Counted from the stretch's first letter, positions 1 through 9,392 are shown. The stretch is DNA of 64,000 bases from Pseudomonadota bacterium (GCA_018242065.1 JAFECQ010000003.1:62001-126000), one strand, 5' to 3'. The notes: generated by a model not told the origin, from the sequence alone. Translations and numbers: made by a program.

Positions 1-1051
1 AACTTTTTACGGTTTCAATAATTTTGGGCATGCGGGTCATTCCACCCACCAGGATTATTTCATCAATTTGTCCAGCAGTAACACCCGCATCTTCAAGAGC
101 TGCTTTGCAGGGCTTGACTGTCCGTTCAATTAAATCGGCAACCAAACTTTCAAGTTTGGCTCGCGTTAGTTTTACATTCAAATGCTTAGGACCAGACGCA
201 TCAGCTGTTATGAAGGGTAGGTTTACGTCAGTCTGCATCGTGCTTGAAAGTTCGATTTTTGCTTTTTCAGCAGCTTCTTTGAGGCGTTGAAGGGCAAGTT
301 TGTCCTTGCGAAGATCGATCCCTTGTTCATTTTTAAATTCGTCAGCTAAATAATCAATAATACGTTGATCAAAATCTTCACCGCCTAAGAAAGTATCTCC
401 ATTGGTGGATTTAACTTCAAACACCCCGTCACCGATTTCAAGAATTGAGATATCGAACGTCCCTCCACCGAGGTCATAAACGGCAATGACTTCTCCTGCT
501 TTTTTATCGAGGCCGTATGAGAGCGCAGCAGCTGTTGGCTCGTTGATGATGCGTAGGACGTCTAGACCCGCAATTTTACCTGCATCTTTTGTTGCTTGAC
601 GTTGAGAGTCGTTAAAATAAGCGGGAACAGTAATAACAGCTTGAGTTACTTTTTCACCAAGAAAATTTTCAGCAGTTTCTTTCATTTTTTGAAGAATAAA
701 GGCACTTATTTCACTTGGACTATATTTTTTTCCTTGGATTTCGACCCATGCGTCGCCATTGTCGCCTTCAACAATTTTATAAGGTACAAGGTCTTTGTCC
801 TTTTTCGTCATTGGGTCATCATAACGTCGCCCAATAAGTCGTTTGATGGCAAAAAGTGTATTTTCTGGGTTAGTAACAGCTTGTCGTTTTGCAGCTTGTC
901 CTACAAGGCGCTCGCCCGTATTTGTAAAAGCAACCATGGAGGGCGTTGTTCGAGCACCTTCAGCGTTCTCAATGACGCGTGCTTCTTTTCCTTCCATAAT
1001 TGCAACGCAAGAGTTGGTGGTACCAAGGTCAATTCCAATTACTTTACTCAT
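1..1051 (-). CDS. dnaK: Chaperone DnaK (Hsp70), N-terminal part, cut by window edge
   Basis: ATP-dependent Hsp70 chaperone that works with GrpE and DnaJ in the cytoplasm. The reverse strand is open from the ATG at 1049-1051 to the window edge, giving about 350 residues. It begins [17 protein letters not shown] (phosphate-1 loop of the actin-like ATPase fold) and contains [10 protein letters not shown], the INEPTAAAL connect region, [11 protein letters not shown] (phosphate-2) and [11 protein letters not shown] (adenosine loop). Only the nucleotide-binding domain is visible; the substrate-binding domain lies outside. It follows grpE by 74 bp in the order hrcA-grpE-dnaK, so heat-shock co-transcription is likely. 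The identification is certain. Confidence 0.97.
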   Translation of the reverse strand, partial: MSKVIGIDLGTTNSCVAIMEGKEARVIENAEGARTTPSMVAFTNTGERLVGQAAKRQAVTNPENTLFAIKRLIGRRYDDPMTKKDKDLVPYKIVEGDNGDAWVEIQGKKYSPSEISAFILQKMKETAENFLGEKVTQAVITVPAYFNDSQRQATKDAGKIAGLDVLRIINEPTAAALSYGLDKKAGEVIAVYDLGGGTFDISILEIGDGVFEVKSTNGDTFLGGEDFDQRIIDYLADEFKNEQGIDLRKDKLALQRLKEAAEKAKIELSSTMQTDVNLPFITADASGPKHLNVKLTRAKLESLVADLIERTVKPCKAALEDAGVTAGQIDEIILVGGMTRMPKIIETVKS

Positions 1052-1125
1052 TTAATTCCTCTTTCTTTTCTTGAGTGAAATTTAAAAATGGACTCTTCTT
1101 TTTATGTAGGAAGAGGGTTTGAGGG

Positions 1126-1677
1126 TTACAACGTGGGCTCAGAATTTTTTCCTTTTGCCACACCAACCATAGCGGGACGCAAAAGTCTACCACTTAATTG
1201 ATACCCTGGTTGTAACACATGAACAACTGTTCCGACAGGTTTGTCCGTATCTTCAACTTCAAACATGGCTTGGTGTAAATGGTGATCAAATGCCTGTCCA
1301 AGAGGATCAATTCTTTCGATGCCATGCTTTTTAAAAGCAAAGAGAAGTTCTTTTTCAGTAATCTCAATGCCCTCGAGAAGCGTTTTTAACAATTTTTCGG
1401 GGTGGTCAAGTTCGTCAGGAACGCTTTCAATCGCTCTCCTTAAATTATCGGAGACAGTGAGGAGTTCTCGCGCAAATGCTGAAATTGCGTATTTGGCTGT
1501 TTCTTCACGCTCTCTTTCGGCTCTTTTTCGATAATTCTCAAGCTCAGCAACCGTTCTTAAGAGCTGATCTTTAAGCTTGTCAACCTCTGCAGAAAGTTCT
1601 TCCTCTTTTGTTTCTGTGGAAAGCTCTCCTTCTTTTGTAATCTCAAGTTCGGGGTCATTTTTTTCCATATCAGTCAT
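1126..1677 (-). CDS. grpE: Nucleotide exchange factor GrpE
   Basis: Homodimeric co-chaperone that releases ADP from DnaK. The 183-residue product has the family layout: an acidic low-complexity N-terminus (residues 1-30), a long charged coiled coil (about 25-100, including LRTVAELENYRKRAERE) and a C-terminal beta domain with GTVVHVLQPGYQLSGRLLRPAMV. The length is usual. It starts 5 bp after the hrcA stop and is followed by dnaK, the classic heat-shock operon order. An alternative ATG three codons in (MEKND) is possible. Confidence 0.96.
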   Translation of the reverse strand: MTDMEKNDPELEITKEGELSTETKEEELSAEVDKLKDQLLRTVAELENYRKRAEREREETAKYAISAFARELLTVSDNLRRAIESVPDELDHPEKLLKTLLEGIEITEKELLFAFKKHGIERIDPLGQAFDHHLHQAMFEVEDTDKPVGTVVHVLQPGYQLSGRLLRPAMVGVAKGKNSEPTL

Positions 1678-1681
1678 TTGC

Positions 1682-2722
1682 TTACCTTATTGTTTTACTA
1701 ATGAGTTTTGCTGTGTAGTCTACCATCGGAATGATTCGACTGTAGTTTAATCTTGCAGGGCCAATAACACCAATGGCTCCTACAATTCGACCATTGTCTG
1801 TAGAGTAGGGAGAGACAATGAGAGAACAACCAGAAAGCTGAAATAAGCTGCTCTCTGAGCCGATGAAAATTTGAACGCCTTCTGCAGCAATGGATGCGTC
1901 AAGAAGCTCAAGAAGCTCTTTTTGAGTATCTAAAGCCTCAAAAAGAGTGCGAATTCGATCCAATTCTTGGATATGGCGGACGTCTTGTAAAAGATTTGAT
2001 TGTCCACGAATAATCAAAGAAGTGGCCGTACCTTTCCCAGCCCACACGGCAAGACCTTCTTCCACAACTTTTGAAGAGAGAAGATTAAGTTGGGTTTTGT
2101 TATCTTCAAGTTCACCTAGGATTTGAGCCTTTGCTTCATTTAGTGTTTTACCGGCAAGTCGATTATTTAAGTAATTTCCGGCTTCGATAAGACTTGAGGG
2201 AGGAATGCCAGGAGGGGTTTCAATAATTCGATTCTCAACAAGCCCATCCTCAGTAATGAGGACGACAAGAACGCGTTCCGGGCTTAATTTCACAAACTCA
2301 ATGTGCTTCAGGATAGATTCTGATTTAGGCGCAAGAACGATGCCCGCACATCGGCTGAGGCCAGAAAGTGTTTTTGTGGCATCTTCTAATACATTTGAGA
2401 AGCTTTTTCCGGTTGTTTTACAATGATGCTCGATTTCTTTTTGTTCTTGAGGCGTTAAGTCTCCAACTTCTAAAATACCATGAACAAAAAGGCGAAGACC
2501 AGCTTCTGTGGGTAAGCGTCCTGCAGATGTATGAGGCGCATAGAGAAGACCTGCCGCTTCTAAATCTGCCATGACATGACGAATAGTTGCGGGAGAAAGA
2601 GATTCATCCAAACGTCCCGAAAGGGACTTTGACCCTACAGGTTCTCCCGTTTCAACATAAGCATCAACAATATGCCGAAAAACCTCTCGCGAACGCTTAT
2701 CTAATTCTTGTAATTTTGTCAT
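1682..2722 (-). CDS. hrcA: Heat-inducible transcription repressor HrcA
   Basis: Repressor of class I heat-shock genes, which classically binds CIRCE. The product has about 346 residues. The N-terminal winged helix (about 5-75) carries VETGEPVGSKSL and LSPATIRHVMADLEAAGLLYAPHTSAGR, the HrcA signature. A GAF-like central and C-terminal domain follows, ending GRIVGAIGVIGPARLNYSRIIPMVDYTAKLI. The start chosen is the ATG at 2722 (MTKLQELDKR); an ATG four codons upstream is also in frame. It heads the hrcA-grpE-dnaK operon and is divergent from rph. I see no CIRCE inverted repeat (TTAGCACTC-N9-GAGTGCTAA) just upstream, so the mode of regulation is unclear. Confidence 0.95.
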   Translation of the reverse strand: MTKLQELDKRSREVFRHIVDAYVETGEPVGSKSLSGRLDESLSPATIRHVMADLEAAGLLYAPHTSAGRLPTEAGLRLFVHGILEVGDLTPQEQKEIEHHCKTTGKSFSNVLEDATKTLSGLSRCAGIVLAPKSESILKHIEFVKLSPERVLVVLITEDGLVENRIIETPPGIPPSSLIEAGNYLNNRLAGKTLNEAKAQILGELEDNKTQLNLLSSKVVEEGLAVWAGKGTATSLIIRGQSNLLQDVRHIQELDRIRTLFEALDTQKELLELLDASIAAEGVQIFIGSESSLFQLSGCSLIVSPYSTDNGRIVGAIGVIGPARLNYSRIIPMVDYTAKLISKTIR

Positions 2723-2743
2723 AACTCTTTCCACCTTATCTGG

Positions 2744-2772
2744 AATGTAGTAATGACTGAAGCTTGCGTCAA
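2744..2772 (-). promoter_or_regulatory. Putative sigma-70 promoter of the hrcA-grpE-dnaK operon
   Basis: On the reverse strand TTGACG (2767-2772) is separated by 17 bp from TACATT (2744-2749), a good match to -35 and -10 boxes, 22 bp before the hrcA ATG. The -35 box is one half of a dyad, CGTCAA-TCGT-TTGACG (2767-2782), whose other half faces rph. Inferred from sequence only. Confidence 0.45.
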
Positions 2773-2814
2773 TCGTTTGACGGAGACATTTTTAATCTTT
2801 TGGAGGAGAATTTT

Positions 2815-3534
2815 ATGAGAGCTTCAGGTCGTCGTCCTGATCAACTTCGCCCCATCTCTTTTGAAGTGGGATTTGCCAAGCATGCAGAAGGTTCTTGTTT
2901 GACTAAATTTGGTGATACCCATGTGTTATGCACGGCTACAATTGAAGAAAAAGTTCCTCCTTTTTTGCGTAATAAAGGAACAGGTTGGGTAACAGCTGAA
3001 TATGGCATGTTACCACGTTCAACCCATTCACGTATGGATCGTGAAGCTGCTCGAGGAAAGCAAAATGGGCGAACCCAAGAAATACAACGCTTGATTGGGC
3101 GCGCTTTGCGTTCTGTTGTGGACTTAAAACTGCTTGGAGAGCGACAAATTACGATCGATTGCGATGTCATCCAAGCTGATGGTGGAACACGAACAGCAGC
3201 GATTTCAGGAGCTTATATAGCCCTTTATCGTGCTCTACAAAAGCTTGTACAGGATGGGAAGCTTGTCTCTTTACCCTTAAGCCATCAAGTGGCGGCGATC
3301 TCTTGTGGAATTGTGGAGGGTGTTGCTGTACTTGACCTTGACTATAACGAAGACAGCACAGCCCAGGCGGATGCCAACTTTGTTTTGACCGATGCGGGAA
3401 CAATCATTGAAGTTCAAACAACGGCTGAAGAAAAACCCTTTGAAGAATCTTCTCTCTTTGAAATGATGCGCTTGGCGCATCAGGGAGTCGAAGAAATTAC
3501 GCTGCTGCAGAAAAAAGCGTTGGGAATAGAATAA
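2815..3534 (+). CDS. rph: Ribonuclease PH
   Basis: Phosphorolytic 3'-5' exoribonuclease that trims tRNA 3' ends. The 239-residue product has the usual length. It starts at ATG 2815 ([13 protein letters not shown]), 8 bp after a strong TGGAGGAG ribosome site; upstream in-frame starts are less likely. Family motifs are [67 protein letters not shown] and [18 protein letters not shown]. It is divergent from hrcA, an arrangement common in alphaproteobacteria. Confidence 0.96.
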   Translation: MRASGRRPDQLRPISFEVGFAKHAEGSCLTKFGDTHVLCTATIEEKVPPFLRNKGTGWVTAEYGMLPRSTHSRMDREAARGKQNGRTQEIQRLIGRALRSVVDLKLLGERQITIDCDVIQADGGTRTAAISGAYIALYRALQKLVQDGKLVSLPLSHQVAAISCGIVEGVAVLDLDYNEDSTAQADANFVLTDAGTIIEVQTTAEEKPFEESSLFEMMRLAHQGVEEITLLQKKALGIE

Positions 3535-3637
3535 ATTTTTCCTTGGGTTTGTTTCATTGCAAAGAACGTTGTTGCGTTTCAATCATAGGCTAGTCTTCTT
3601 ATTCCATAGAAGCTGCTGCAAAAGTATTAATTTTACT

Positions 3638-3670
3638 CAATACCTCCACCTTTGATGGAGGTATTGAATT
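3638..3670 (+). terminator. Stem-loop between convergent rph and a secreted-protein gene
   Basis: A perfect 11-bp stem (CAATACCTCCA at 3638-3648 and TGGAGGTATTG at 3656-3666) with a 7-nt loop is followed by a T-rich stretch. It lies between two convergent genes and probably ends transcription of rph; it could act on both strands. Confidence 0.5.
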
Positions 3671-3697
3671 TATTTTAGATAGAAAACTTATGAAAGC

Positions 3698-4333
3698 TTA
3701 AGTTTCTTTGAAATGAACACGCTTCTTACGATCACGTTGCTTATCATCAAGTTTTTTATCATCAAGGGGAGGGAAATTCTCTATGTTGGCTTTAAGGCTA
3801 GTGCTAGCGTTTTGAGCTGCCTCGGTATCAAGAGCTTTCTTAAAAAAGTCAGCGAAGTTTTTCATAAATATCAAACTGTCACTTTTAGAAAGCGATTGAG
3901 CTGTGTCCATTTCGGTCAGTAAGTGAGTGGCTTCAGAATACATTTGTTGGGCCAGCTCTTCTGAAATTGAAGGCATTTGTATATTTGATTGGAAAAATCC
4001 ACTTATACGAGTGGCGGTAGACCACCCATAAATATTATTGTATATTCCTGGTAAGGCACTTTTTTTCAGTTTTGATGGCGCATTCGTCTGATTAACAGTA
4101 TTTTCTTTGTGTAATAAATAATCTTCAAGTTTTGTTTTTGCTATCGTTAGATCATTCCTTTTATTCATATATAATTCTAAATCTAAAGAGTTAGTATTGG
4201 CTTGCACATTAGAAGCTTTGTGACCTGTGTTATGCCCACTTTGGAGATCGTCTGGTTCCGTTGCAAAAGCATGTTGAGAGATAATGAGTGTGGATACTGT
4301 GAGTAAGCTGCTAAATTTTAAAAAATTTATCAT
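3698..4333 (-). CDS. Secreted protein of unknown function
   Basis: Not recognised. The 211-residue product begins with a convincing Sec signal peptide (MINFLKFSSLLTVSTLIIS, cleavage probably after QHAFA near residue 24). The mature part is hydrophilic and mostly helical, with two segments resembling each other in Ser/Lys/Asp content and a strongly basic C-terminus (DDKQRDRKKRVHFKET). No enzymatic motif is visible. It has its own AT-rich upstream region (4334-4530) and is convergent with rph. The style (exported, small, charged tail) matches the other secreted proteins of this window, so a host-directed or envelope role is conceivable but not shown. Confidence 0.6.
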   Translation of the reverse strand: MINFLKFSSLLTVSTLIISQHAFATEPDDLQSGHNTGHKASNVQANTNSLDLELYMNKRNDLTIAKTKLEDYLLHKENTVNQTNAPSKLKKSALPGIYNNIYGWSTATRISGFFQSNIQMPSISEELAQQMYSEATHLLTEMDTAQSLSKSDSLIFMKNFADFFKKALDTEAAQNASTSLKANIENFPPLDDKKLDDKQRDRKKRVHFKET

Positions 4334-4534
4334 AATAAAACACCTATATTTACTGCTAAAATATAATAAATAGCATATACATTGTGTAATGTAAATATAT
4401 TTTAAGAGGCCTATTCAAAAGACAAATAGAATAGTCTGGAACTTACTTGGTTAGCTAATTGAATTCATATAGGTAAATTTGGGTGGGTTAGGAAGTAAAA
4501 GAGGTCTCAGAAAAAAACATCGAGGAGATGTATA

Positions 4535-4881
<347 letters not shown>

Positions 4882-4888
4882 GCATATT

Positions 4889-5656
4889 TTATATATGCTT
4901 ATTTTGAAGGTTTAACAAGGCTTGAAGAAGAGATACCGTTTCTTCATCTGCTACTCCATCTACTTTATGGGGTTGGAAATGGCGCTGAAAAGCTAAGAGG
5001 GAATGGGTAGGAGAAACAGTCTCATAACCGATTTTGTTGAGGGCTTCTGTCAGAGAGATACTCTTCGCATTCGAAGATGCCTTATTAGGGCTACCCTCTA
5101 GTGTCATCCCCGCGTAGGCGGAGATCCAATCATTTGCTGGATCCTCGCTTTCGCGAGGATGACAACTGAAAAAAGGTAGCCATAGGCCCAAGCCTTCTCG
5201 AGCAAGAGTTTCCCAGGGAAATAAGTGACCTGGATCTTGTTTGCGCCTTGGGGCTATGTCAGAGTGACCAAGAATGCGTGAGGCAGGAATATCCCATCGC
5301 GTCATGATATCTTGACACAACCTCATGAGAGCTTCGATCTGAGGATCTGGAAAAGGGAGGTAACCATAACGATGCCCTGGATTAGCCAACTCTATTCCAA
5401 TAGAACAGCTATTAAGATCAGAGCATCCTTGCCAGTAGCTTTCACCAGCATGCCACGCGCGCTTATCTTCCGGTATAAGTTGATAAATGCATCCTTTTTC
5501 ATCAATAAGATAATGAGAGCTGACGTTGGATGCTGGGTTTGAAAGCCAAGCAAGGGCTTGTTCTGCCGTTGGCATGTCCGTATAATGTATAATAATTGAA
5601 TTGATGGGCAAAAGTCGTTCATTCATATGGGGGGAGGGGACTTCCAGGATTTTCAT
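4889..5656 (-). CDS. ampD: N-acetylmuramoyl-L-alanine amidase AmpD-like, with in-frame palindromic repeat
   Basis: Zinc amidase that cleaves the amide bond between muramic acid and the peptide in peptidoglycan recycling. Amidase_2 domain at residues 15-160: zinc ligands H24 (IIIHYTD), H131 (LGHSDIAP) and D141 (KQDPG), with E89 in SIGIELANPGH. A peptidoglycan-binding-like domain (about 200-250, AFQRHFQPHKVDGVAD) follows. Between the two domains, residues 165-185 are translated from a palindromic repeat (5103-5163); the peptide starts CHPRESEDP and ends AYAGMT. No signal peptide, so probably cytoplasmic. The ATG overlaps the uup stop (ATGA), implying translational coupling. Confidence 0.92.
   Translation of the reverse strand: MKILEVPSPHMNERLLPINSIIIHYTDMPTAEQALAWLSNPASNVSSHYLIDEKGCIYQLIPEDKRAWHAGESYWQGCSDLNSCSIGIELANPGHRYGYLPFPDPQIEALMRLCQDIMTRWDIPASRILGHSDIAPRRKQDPGHLFPWETLAREGLGLWLPFFSCHPRESEDPANDWISAYAGMTLEGSPNKASSNAKSISLTEALNKIGYETVSPTHSLLAFQRHFQPHKVDGVADEETVSLLQALLNLQNKHI
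4890..4918 (-). promoter_or_regulatory. Putative rnpB promoter inside the 3' end of ampD
   Basis: On the reverse strand TTGTTA (4913-4918), a 17-bp spacer and TATATA (4890-4895) precede the expected rnpB 5' end at 4881. The boxes overlap the last codons and stop of ampD (stop at 4889-4891), so rnpB is probably transcribed on its own from within the upstream gene. Confidence 0.5.
5103..5163. repeat. Palindromic repeat inserted in frame in ampD
   Basis: A 61-bp unit with terminal inverted repeats GTCATCC (5103-5109) and GGATGAC (5157-5163) and an inner GATCC-rich fold. It resembles the widespread intergenic repeat whose translation reads CHPRESGDP...AYAGMT. Here it sits in the inter-domain linker of ampD without breaking the frame. 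Confidence 0.8.
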
Positions 5657-7455
5657 AGCTGGAGTCCTTTTTCAAACTCTTCTTCTTTTACCAAAAGTTC
5701 TAACCAACGTTCTTCTTTATGATGAAGGGTATGGCGGATTTCTTGAAGTTGAGTGATGGCTTTGTCAAAAGATTTGGGATCACGTTGATAAAAAGTGGCA
5801 TCTGCTAGAACGTCTTCAAGTTTTTGAATATCTTCACTTAACTTCTCAATTTCTTGAGGGAGAAGGGAGAGCTCTCTGACTTCCTTATAGCTCAGCTTTT
5901 CACGCGTTTTTGGCTTTTCAATGGAAGGCTCTTTTTTTTTCTCACATTTTGGAGGAGGGGGAGGAACATGCTGGGTAGCATAATCCGTATACCCTCCTAC
6001 ATACATTTGAATGTGGCCTTCTCCCTCAAAGGCTAGAATATGGGTTGAGGTTCGATCGAGGAAATCACGGTCATGGCTAACAAGGATGAGTGTACCCTGA
6101 TATTCGGCCAAATATTCTTGCAAAAGATCGAGAGTTTCCATGTCCAAATCATTTGTAGGTTCGTCAAGGACGAGGAGATTACTAGGCTTGGCTAATATTT
6201 TTGCAAGAAGAAGACGATTTTTTTCTCCTCCTGAAAGATTCTTTAAAGGGGTTAAAGCTTGTTTTCGATCAAACAGAAAATCTTGCAAATAGCCCATGAC
6301 ATGGCGTGGCTCGCCTTGTACAAGAACTTGATCCCCACCTTGTTCGCAAAGGGTTTGCCAAGGATTAAGCTCTAAATCGAGAGAAGATTGGGTTTGATCA
6401 AAGACAGCTAAATCAAGATTTTTTGCTCGTCGAATATGGCCTTGGTCGGGGGTGTTCTCGCCAATCAAAAGCTTGATAAGTGTTGTTTTTCCTGACCCGT
6501 TTGGCCCAATAATGCCAATACGATCTCCCCTTAAAATACGACAAGAGAAGTCCTTGACGAGAGGCTTAGTGTTGAAACTTTTGAAAACATGTTTTGCTTC
6601 AATCACAAGCTTACTTCCCATGGGTGCTTCTTGCGTTGTGAATGACACCCCTCCTTGAGGGCCTTGGTGTTGACGCTTTTCTTGACGTAAACTTAAAAGA
6701 TTTCTTAACCGGCCCATATTGCGCCGACGTCGTGCTGTTACACCACGGTGGAGCCACTCAGTTTCTTGGGCGATTTTTTGAGAGAGCTTTTCTTGCGTTC
6801 GTATTTCATGTTCAACGATGTCTTCTGCCCATTCCTCAAAGAAAGGAAAGCCTTTTTCTAAGGTACGTAATTCCCCTCGATCAAGCCAGAAGGTTCGTTG
6901 AGATAGCTTTGAAAGAAAAGTTCGATCATGGCTGATCATCAAAATGGCTCCTGTATAAGCCTTGAGAATTTCTTCCAGCCATTCAATGGTGGCAAGGTCC
7001 AGATGGTTCGTGGGTTCGTCAAGCAAGAGTAGGTCAGGCTTTCCGATGAGAGCCTTTGCAAGCATGACGCGACGCGATCTGCCTCCTGAGAGGGTTGAGA
7101 GCAGCCTTTGAGGGGTGAGTTTTAAATGGCTGAGAATTTCCTCAAGAACGTAATCTTCTAGGTCTTTTGGAAGCTCTGTCTTTAAATAATCAAAGATAGA
7201 GATAGGTTGAGAAGGTGCTAAAGTTTGGTCGAGAATTCCGACTTTCAGCCCAGGCTTAATAAATCTTTCGCCCTTATCGAGCTCAAGAGTACCGGCTAGT
7301 ACTTTTAGGAGTGTTGATTTGCCACTCCCGTTCCGACCCACGAGGCAAACCCGATCACGGGGAAACAGTGAAAGAGAAACATCCTCCAAAATTACGCGTG
7401 CGCCAAAGGTAAGTTGAGCATGATTAAGAGTAAGAAGAGGGGGTATCGCATTCAT
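5653..7455 (-). CDS. uup: ABC-F family ATPase, Uup-like
   Basis: Soluble duplicated ATPase of the ABC-F family, whose members act on ribosomes or, for Uup, on DNA precise-excision phenotypes. The 600-residue product has two nucleotide-binding domains: Walker A GRNGSGKST (about residue 40) and GPNGSGKTT (about 318), signatures LSGGRSRR and LSGGEKNR, Walker B LLLDEPTNHLD and LVLDEPTNDLD. A C-terminal coiled coil (about 510-600, KLSYKEVRELSLLPQEIEKL) is typical of Uup. No membrane segments. It overlaps ampD by 4 bp. I am sure of the ABC-F family and fairly sure of the Uup subgroup. Confidence 0.92.
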   Translation of the reverse strand: MNAIPPLLTLNHAQLTFGARVILEDVSLSLFPRDRVCLVGRNGSGKSTLLKVLAGTLELDKGERFIKPGLKVGILDQTLAPSQPISIFDYLKTELPKDLEDYVLEEILSHLKLTPQRLLSTLSGGRSRRVMLAKALIGKPDLLLLDEPTNHLDLATIEWLEEILKAYTGAILMISHDRTFLSKLSQRTFWLDRGELRTLEKGFPFFEEWAEDIVEHEIRTQEKLSQKIAQETEWLHRGVTARRRRNMGRLRNLLSLRQEKRQHQGPQGGVSFTTQEAPMGSKLVIEAKHVFKSFNTKPLVKDFSCRILRGDRIGIIGPNGSGKTTLIKLLIGENTPDQGHIRRAKNLDLAVFDQTQSSLDLELNPWQTLCEQGGDQVLVQGEPRHVMGYLQDFLFDRKQALTPLKNLSGGEKNRLLLAKILAKPSNLLVLDEPTNDLDMETLDLLQEYLAEYQGTLILVSHDRDFLDRTSTHILAFEGEGHIQMYVGGYTDYATQHVPPPPPKCEKKKEPSIEKPKTREKLSYKEVRELSLLPQEIEKLSEDIQKLEDVLADATFYQRDPKSFDKAITQLQEIRHTLHHKEERWLELLVKEEEFEKGLQL

Positions 7456-7597
7456 AAGGAATTTTTAGGCTGAAGGGCTAATGAGTGCAAGATGCATTTG
7501 CAAAAATGGATTCACAAGATTTAAAAGTAAACATTTACAAAAAATGAAAAATATGAAAAAATGAAAATAGGTAAAATTCAAAATTAGGAATTTAATA

Positions 7598-7885
7598 ATG
7601 TTAGATTATCGTAAATTAACAAAAAATGGTCAGCTCACCTTACCCATGTGGTTTCGTGATAAGTATCATCTTGAGACAGGAGAACTTATTGAGCTCCTTG
7701 AAGTTGAAGAAGGGCTTCTTATTAAACCCTTTAAGATGATTGATAAAAACTCTGCCGTCCAAGATGTTATTCGTATTTTAAATGCGGCAGGTGACAAAAT
7801 GAAAGATATGAAAGAAGAAGAAGTTATGAAGCTCGTAGGCCAGGAAATTAAAAATATTAGAAGAAAAGATGAAAATAGTCATTGA
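7598..7885 (+). CDS. AbrB/SpoVT-type antitoxin
   Basis: Probable DNA-binding antitoxin. The 95-residue product begins with a swapped-hairpin AbrB motif (residues 4-45: YRKLTKNGQLTLPMWFRDKYHLETGELIELLEVEEGLLIKP), followed by a charged helical tail that would bind the toxin. It overlaps the next gene, a PIN-domain protein, by 17 bp, the usual arrangement of a type II toxin-antitoxin pair with autoregulation by the antitoxin. The short AT-rich region upstream (7456-7597) would hold the promoter. Confidence 0.85.
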   Translation: MLDYRKLTKNGQLTLPMWFRDKYHLETGELIELLEVEEGLLIKPFKMIDKNSAVQDVIRILNAAGDKMKDMKEEEVMKLVGQEIKNIRRKDENSH

Positions 7886-8273
7886 TTGCAACGTCTTGAT
7901 CTCCGCAGGTCTCACAAATGGTCTGTGTCGAGAAGTTTTAAAACAAAGTCTTCAACAATGTGAAATTTTTTTGTCTTCTGAAGTAATTTTAGAGTATCTT
8001 CTTGTTTCTCGTAGAGAGAAATTCAGGGCTCATCAGCACTATCTCGAGCAGCTCATTGAAGCAATTGCACAAGCTGCAAATGTTATAAAACCAGAAGTGA
8101 CTTCATTTAAACTACCTGACTTTCATGATCAAAAATATATTGATTTAGCGATTAGTGCTAAAGTCGATTTTTTAATCACAGGTAACCTTATAGACTTTCC
8201 AGAGAAGGTATATGAATCAGTTGTGGTCTTATCACCTAGGGATTACTTAAACTTACTAACAAGCAGTTGTTAA
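7869..8273 (+). CDS. PIN-domain toxin (putative ribonuclease)
   Basis: Probable Mg2+-dependent ribonuclease toxin of a type II system (COG1569-like). The 134-residue product starts KIVIDCNVLISAGL, where the first acidic residue D6 belongs to the PIN active site. It continues with SSEVILEYLLV (E about 42) and the C-terminal acidic cluster YIDLAISAKVDFLITGN with aspartates about 97 and 105. The ATG lies inside the antitoxin gene, so the two are translationally coupled. Substrate unknown. Confidence 0.85.
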   Translation: MKIVIDCNVLISAGLTNGLCREVLKQSLQQCEIFLSSEVILEYLLVSRREKFRAHQHYLEQLIEAIAQAANVIKPEVTSFKLPDFHDQKYIDLAISAKVDFLITGNLIDFPEKVYESVVVLSPRDYLNLLTSSC

Positions 8274-8450
8274 TAAGGGAGCGAGAAGTGCAAAATGGAT
8301 TTGATTCTCTAAGATAAGTAATCTCTAAAATTTTATACAATCTAGGTTTAGAAATGAGATATCAGGTATACACAAATTATGCGTGCAATGCGAGAGATAA
8401 GCGTTTACCTAATGAGTTAGTTAAAAAAGATATTAAGTGGTGGTGATTTT

Positions 8451-9302
8451 ATGAAATTATATAAAACTTTTTTGTTAGCTTCGGCGATGATGGTTTCTCT
8501 TTTACCTCATTCTATTTCTGCAAATGTTGATATAGATGAACTGGTTGAGAAAGTTCGTTTTGCAAGGGCTTGTCCTGCTCAAGCTGTTAAAGAAGAAGAA
8601 CCTAAAGGATGGTTTTCTTCTTTTAAAGCCACTGTTGGAAAGACTTTACTCGACTTAGGTAACAGCATTCGCGGAGAAGAAAATACAAAAACAGCAGCGG
8701 GAAAGCTAACACAGCAAGTCAAAGAAGGAATTGCTGCAACAGCTTCAGCAAAATTACATATTCCTGTTTCAACTGACGTCGTGACCCGCTTGGCTAATCG
8801 TTTGGGCAATGGATTGCGAACTGTAGGTCGGTGGTTCGGCGTTCAAGAAACACAAACCCCAACGCGCGTGATTTTGAATAATCTCGAGTTAAATCAGAGT
8901 GCCAAGGAAAATGATATTGCAAATGCTCTAAGAACTGCTGCTATTACGACAATTAGAGCGGACGTAACGACGGCTCCCGAAGCTTTTCGAGAAGTGATTC
9001 ATGGATTAAATATGCGAGGCTACTCTACGAAGAAATTGGATGGGCAAGGCATTTTTATACAAGCTTTAGCCGATGAGATAATTGCAGGAAATACTGCGAT
9101 GTCTTACAATGACTTCAGAAGAGTAATTCTAGTAAAGGGACTTGAAGCTCTTGAAGGGGTAACTTCTGTGAAGGCATCTCAAAATCCTGGCGATAAAACG
9201 CGGGTTATGGAAGACTTTCTTCAAAAGGTTTATCAATACGGAAATAGTAAGGCTAAGTTAAACCAAAGTCGTCATCCAGTGCGCACCTTTCGCGCTGCTT
9301 AA
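8451..9302 (+). CDS. Secreted protein, paralogue of the next gene
   Basis: Unknown function. The 283-residue product has a Sec signal peptide (MKLYKTFLLASAMMVSLLPHSISA, cleavage near 24). The mature part has alternating amphipathic helices. Two segments, LLDLGNSIRGEE and GNGLRTVGRWFGVQETQTPT, match TLRMVGDQMRGEG and GNSLRWVGESMVGETPT in the neighbouring gene at 9393, so the two are tandem paralogues. The start ATG follows a GGTGGTGA ribosome site. No known domain is visible. A stem-loop at 9321-9358 separates the two genes. Confidence 0.65.
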   Translation: MKLYKTFLLASAMMVSLLPHSISANVDIDELVEKVRFARACPAQAVKEEEPKGWFSSFKATVGKTLLDLGNSIRGEENTKTAAGKLTQQVKEGIAATASAKLHIPVSTDVVTRLANRLGNGLRTVGRWFGVQETQTPTRVILNNLELNQSAKENDIANALRTAAITTIRADVTTAPEAFREVIHGLNMRGYSTKKLDGQGIFIQALADEIIAGNTAMSYNDFRRVILVKGLEALEGVTSVKASQNPGDKTRVMEDFLQKVYQYGNSKAKLNQSRHPVRTFRAA

Positions 9303-9320
9303 AGCCAATAATAAATATTT

Positions 9321-9363
9321 ATAGGGATTATACTTGATTTATTCAATATAATCCCTATTTTGT
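9321..9363 (+). terminator. Stem-loop between the two paralogous secreted-protein genes
   Basis: A perfect 12-bp stem (ATAGGGATTATA at 9321-9332, TATAATCCCTAT at 9347-9358) is followed by TTTGTTGTT. It could terminate or attenuate transcription after the first paralogue, so that the second has lower or separate expression. Confidence 0.5.
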
Positions 9364-9392
9364 TGTTAGGTGAGTTTATTGTTGAGGGTATT

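Noticed and set aside
596-1078. Forward open frame of 160 codons
   Set aside because: Antisense to dnaK, whose reverse frame is fully conserved.
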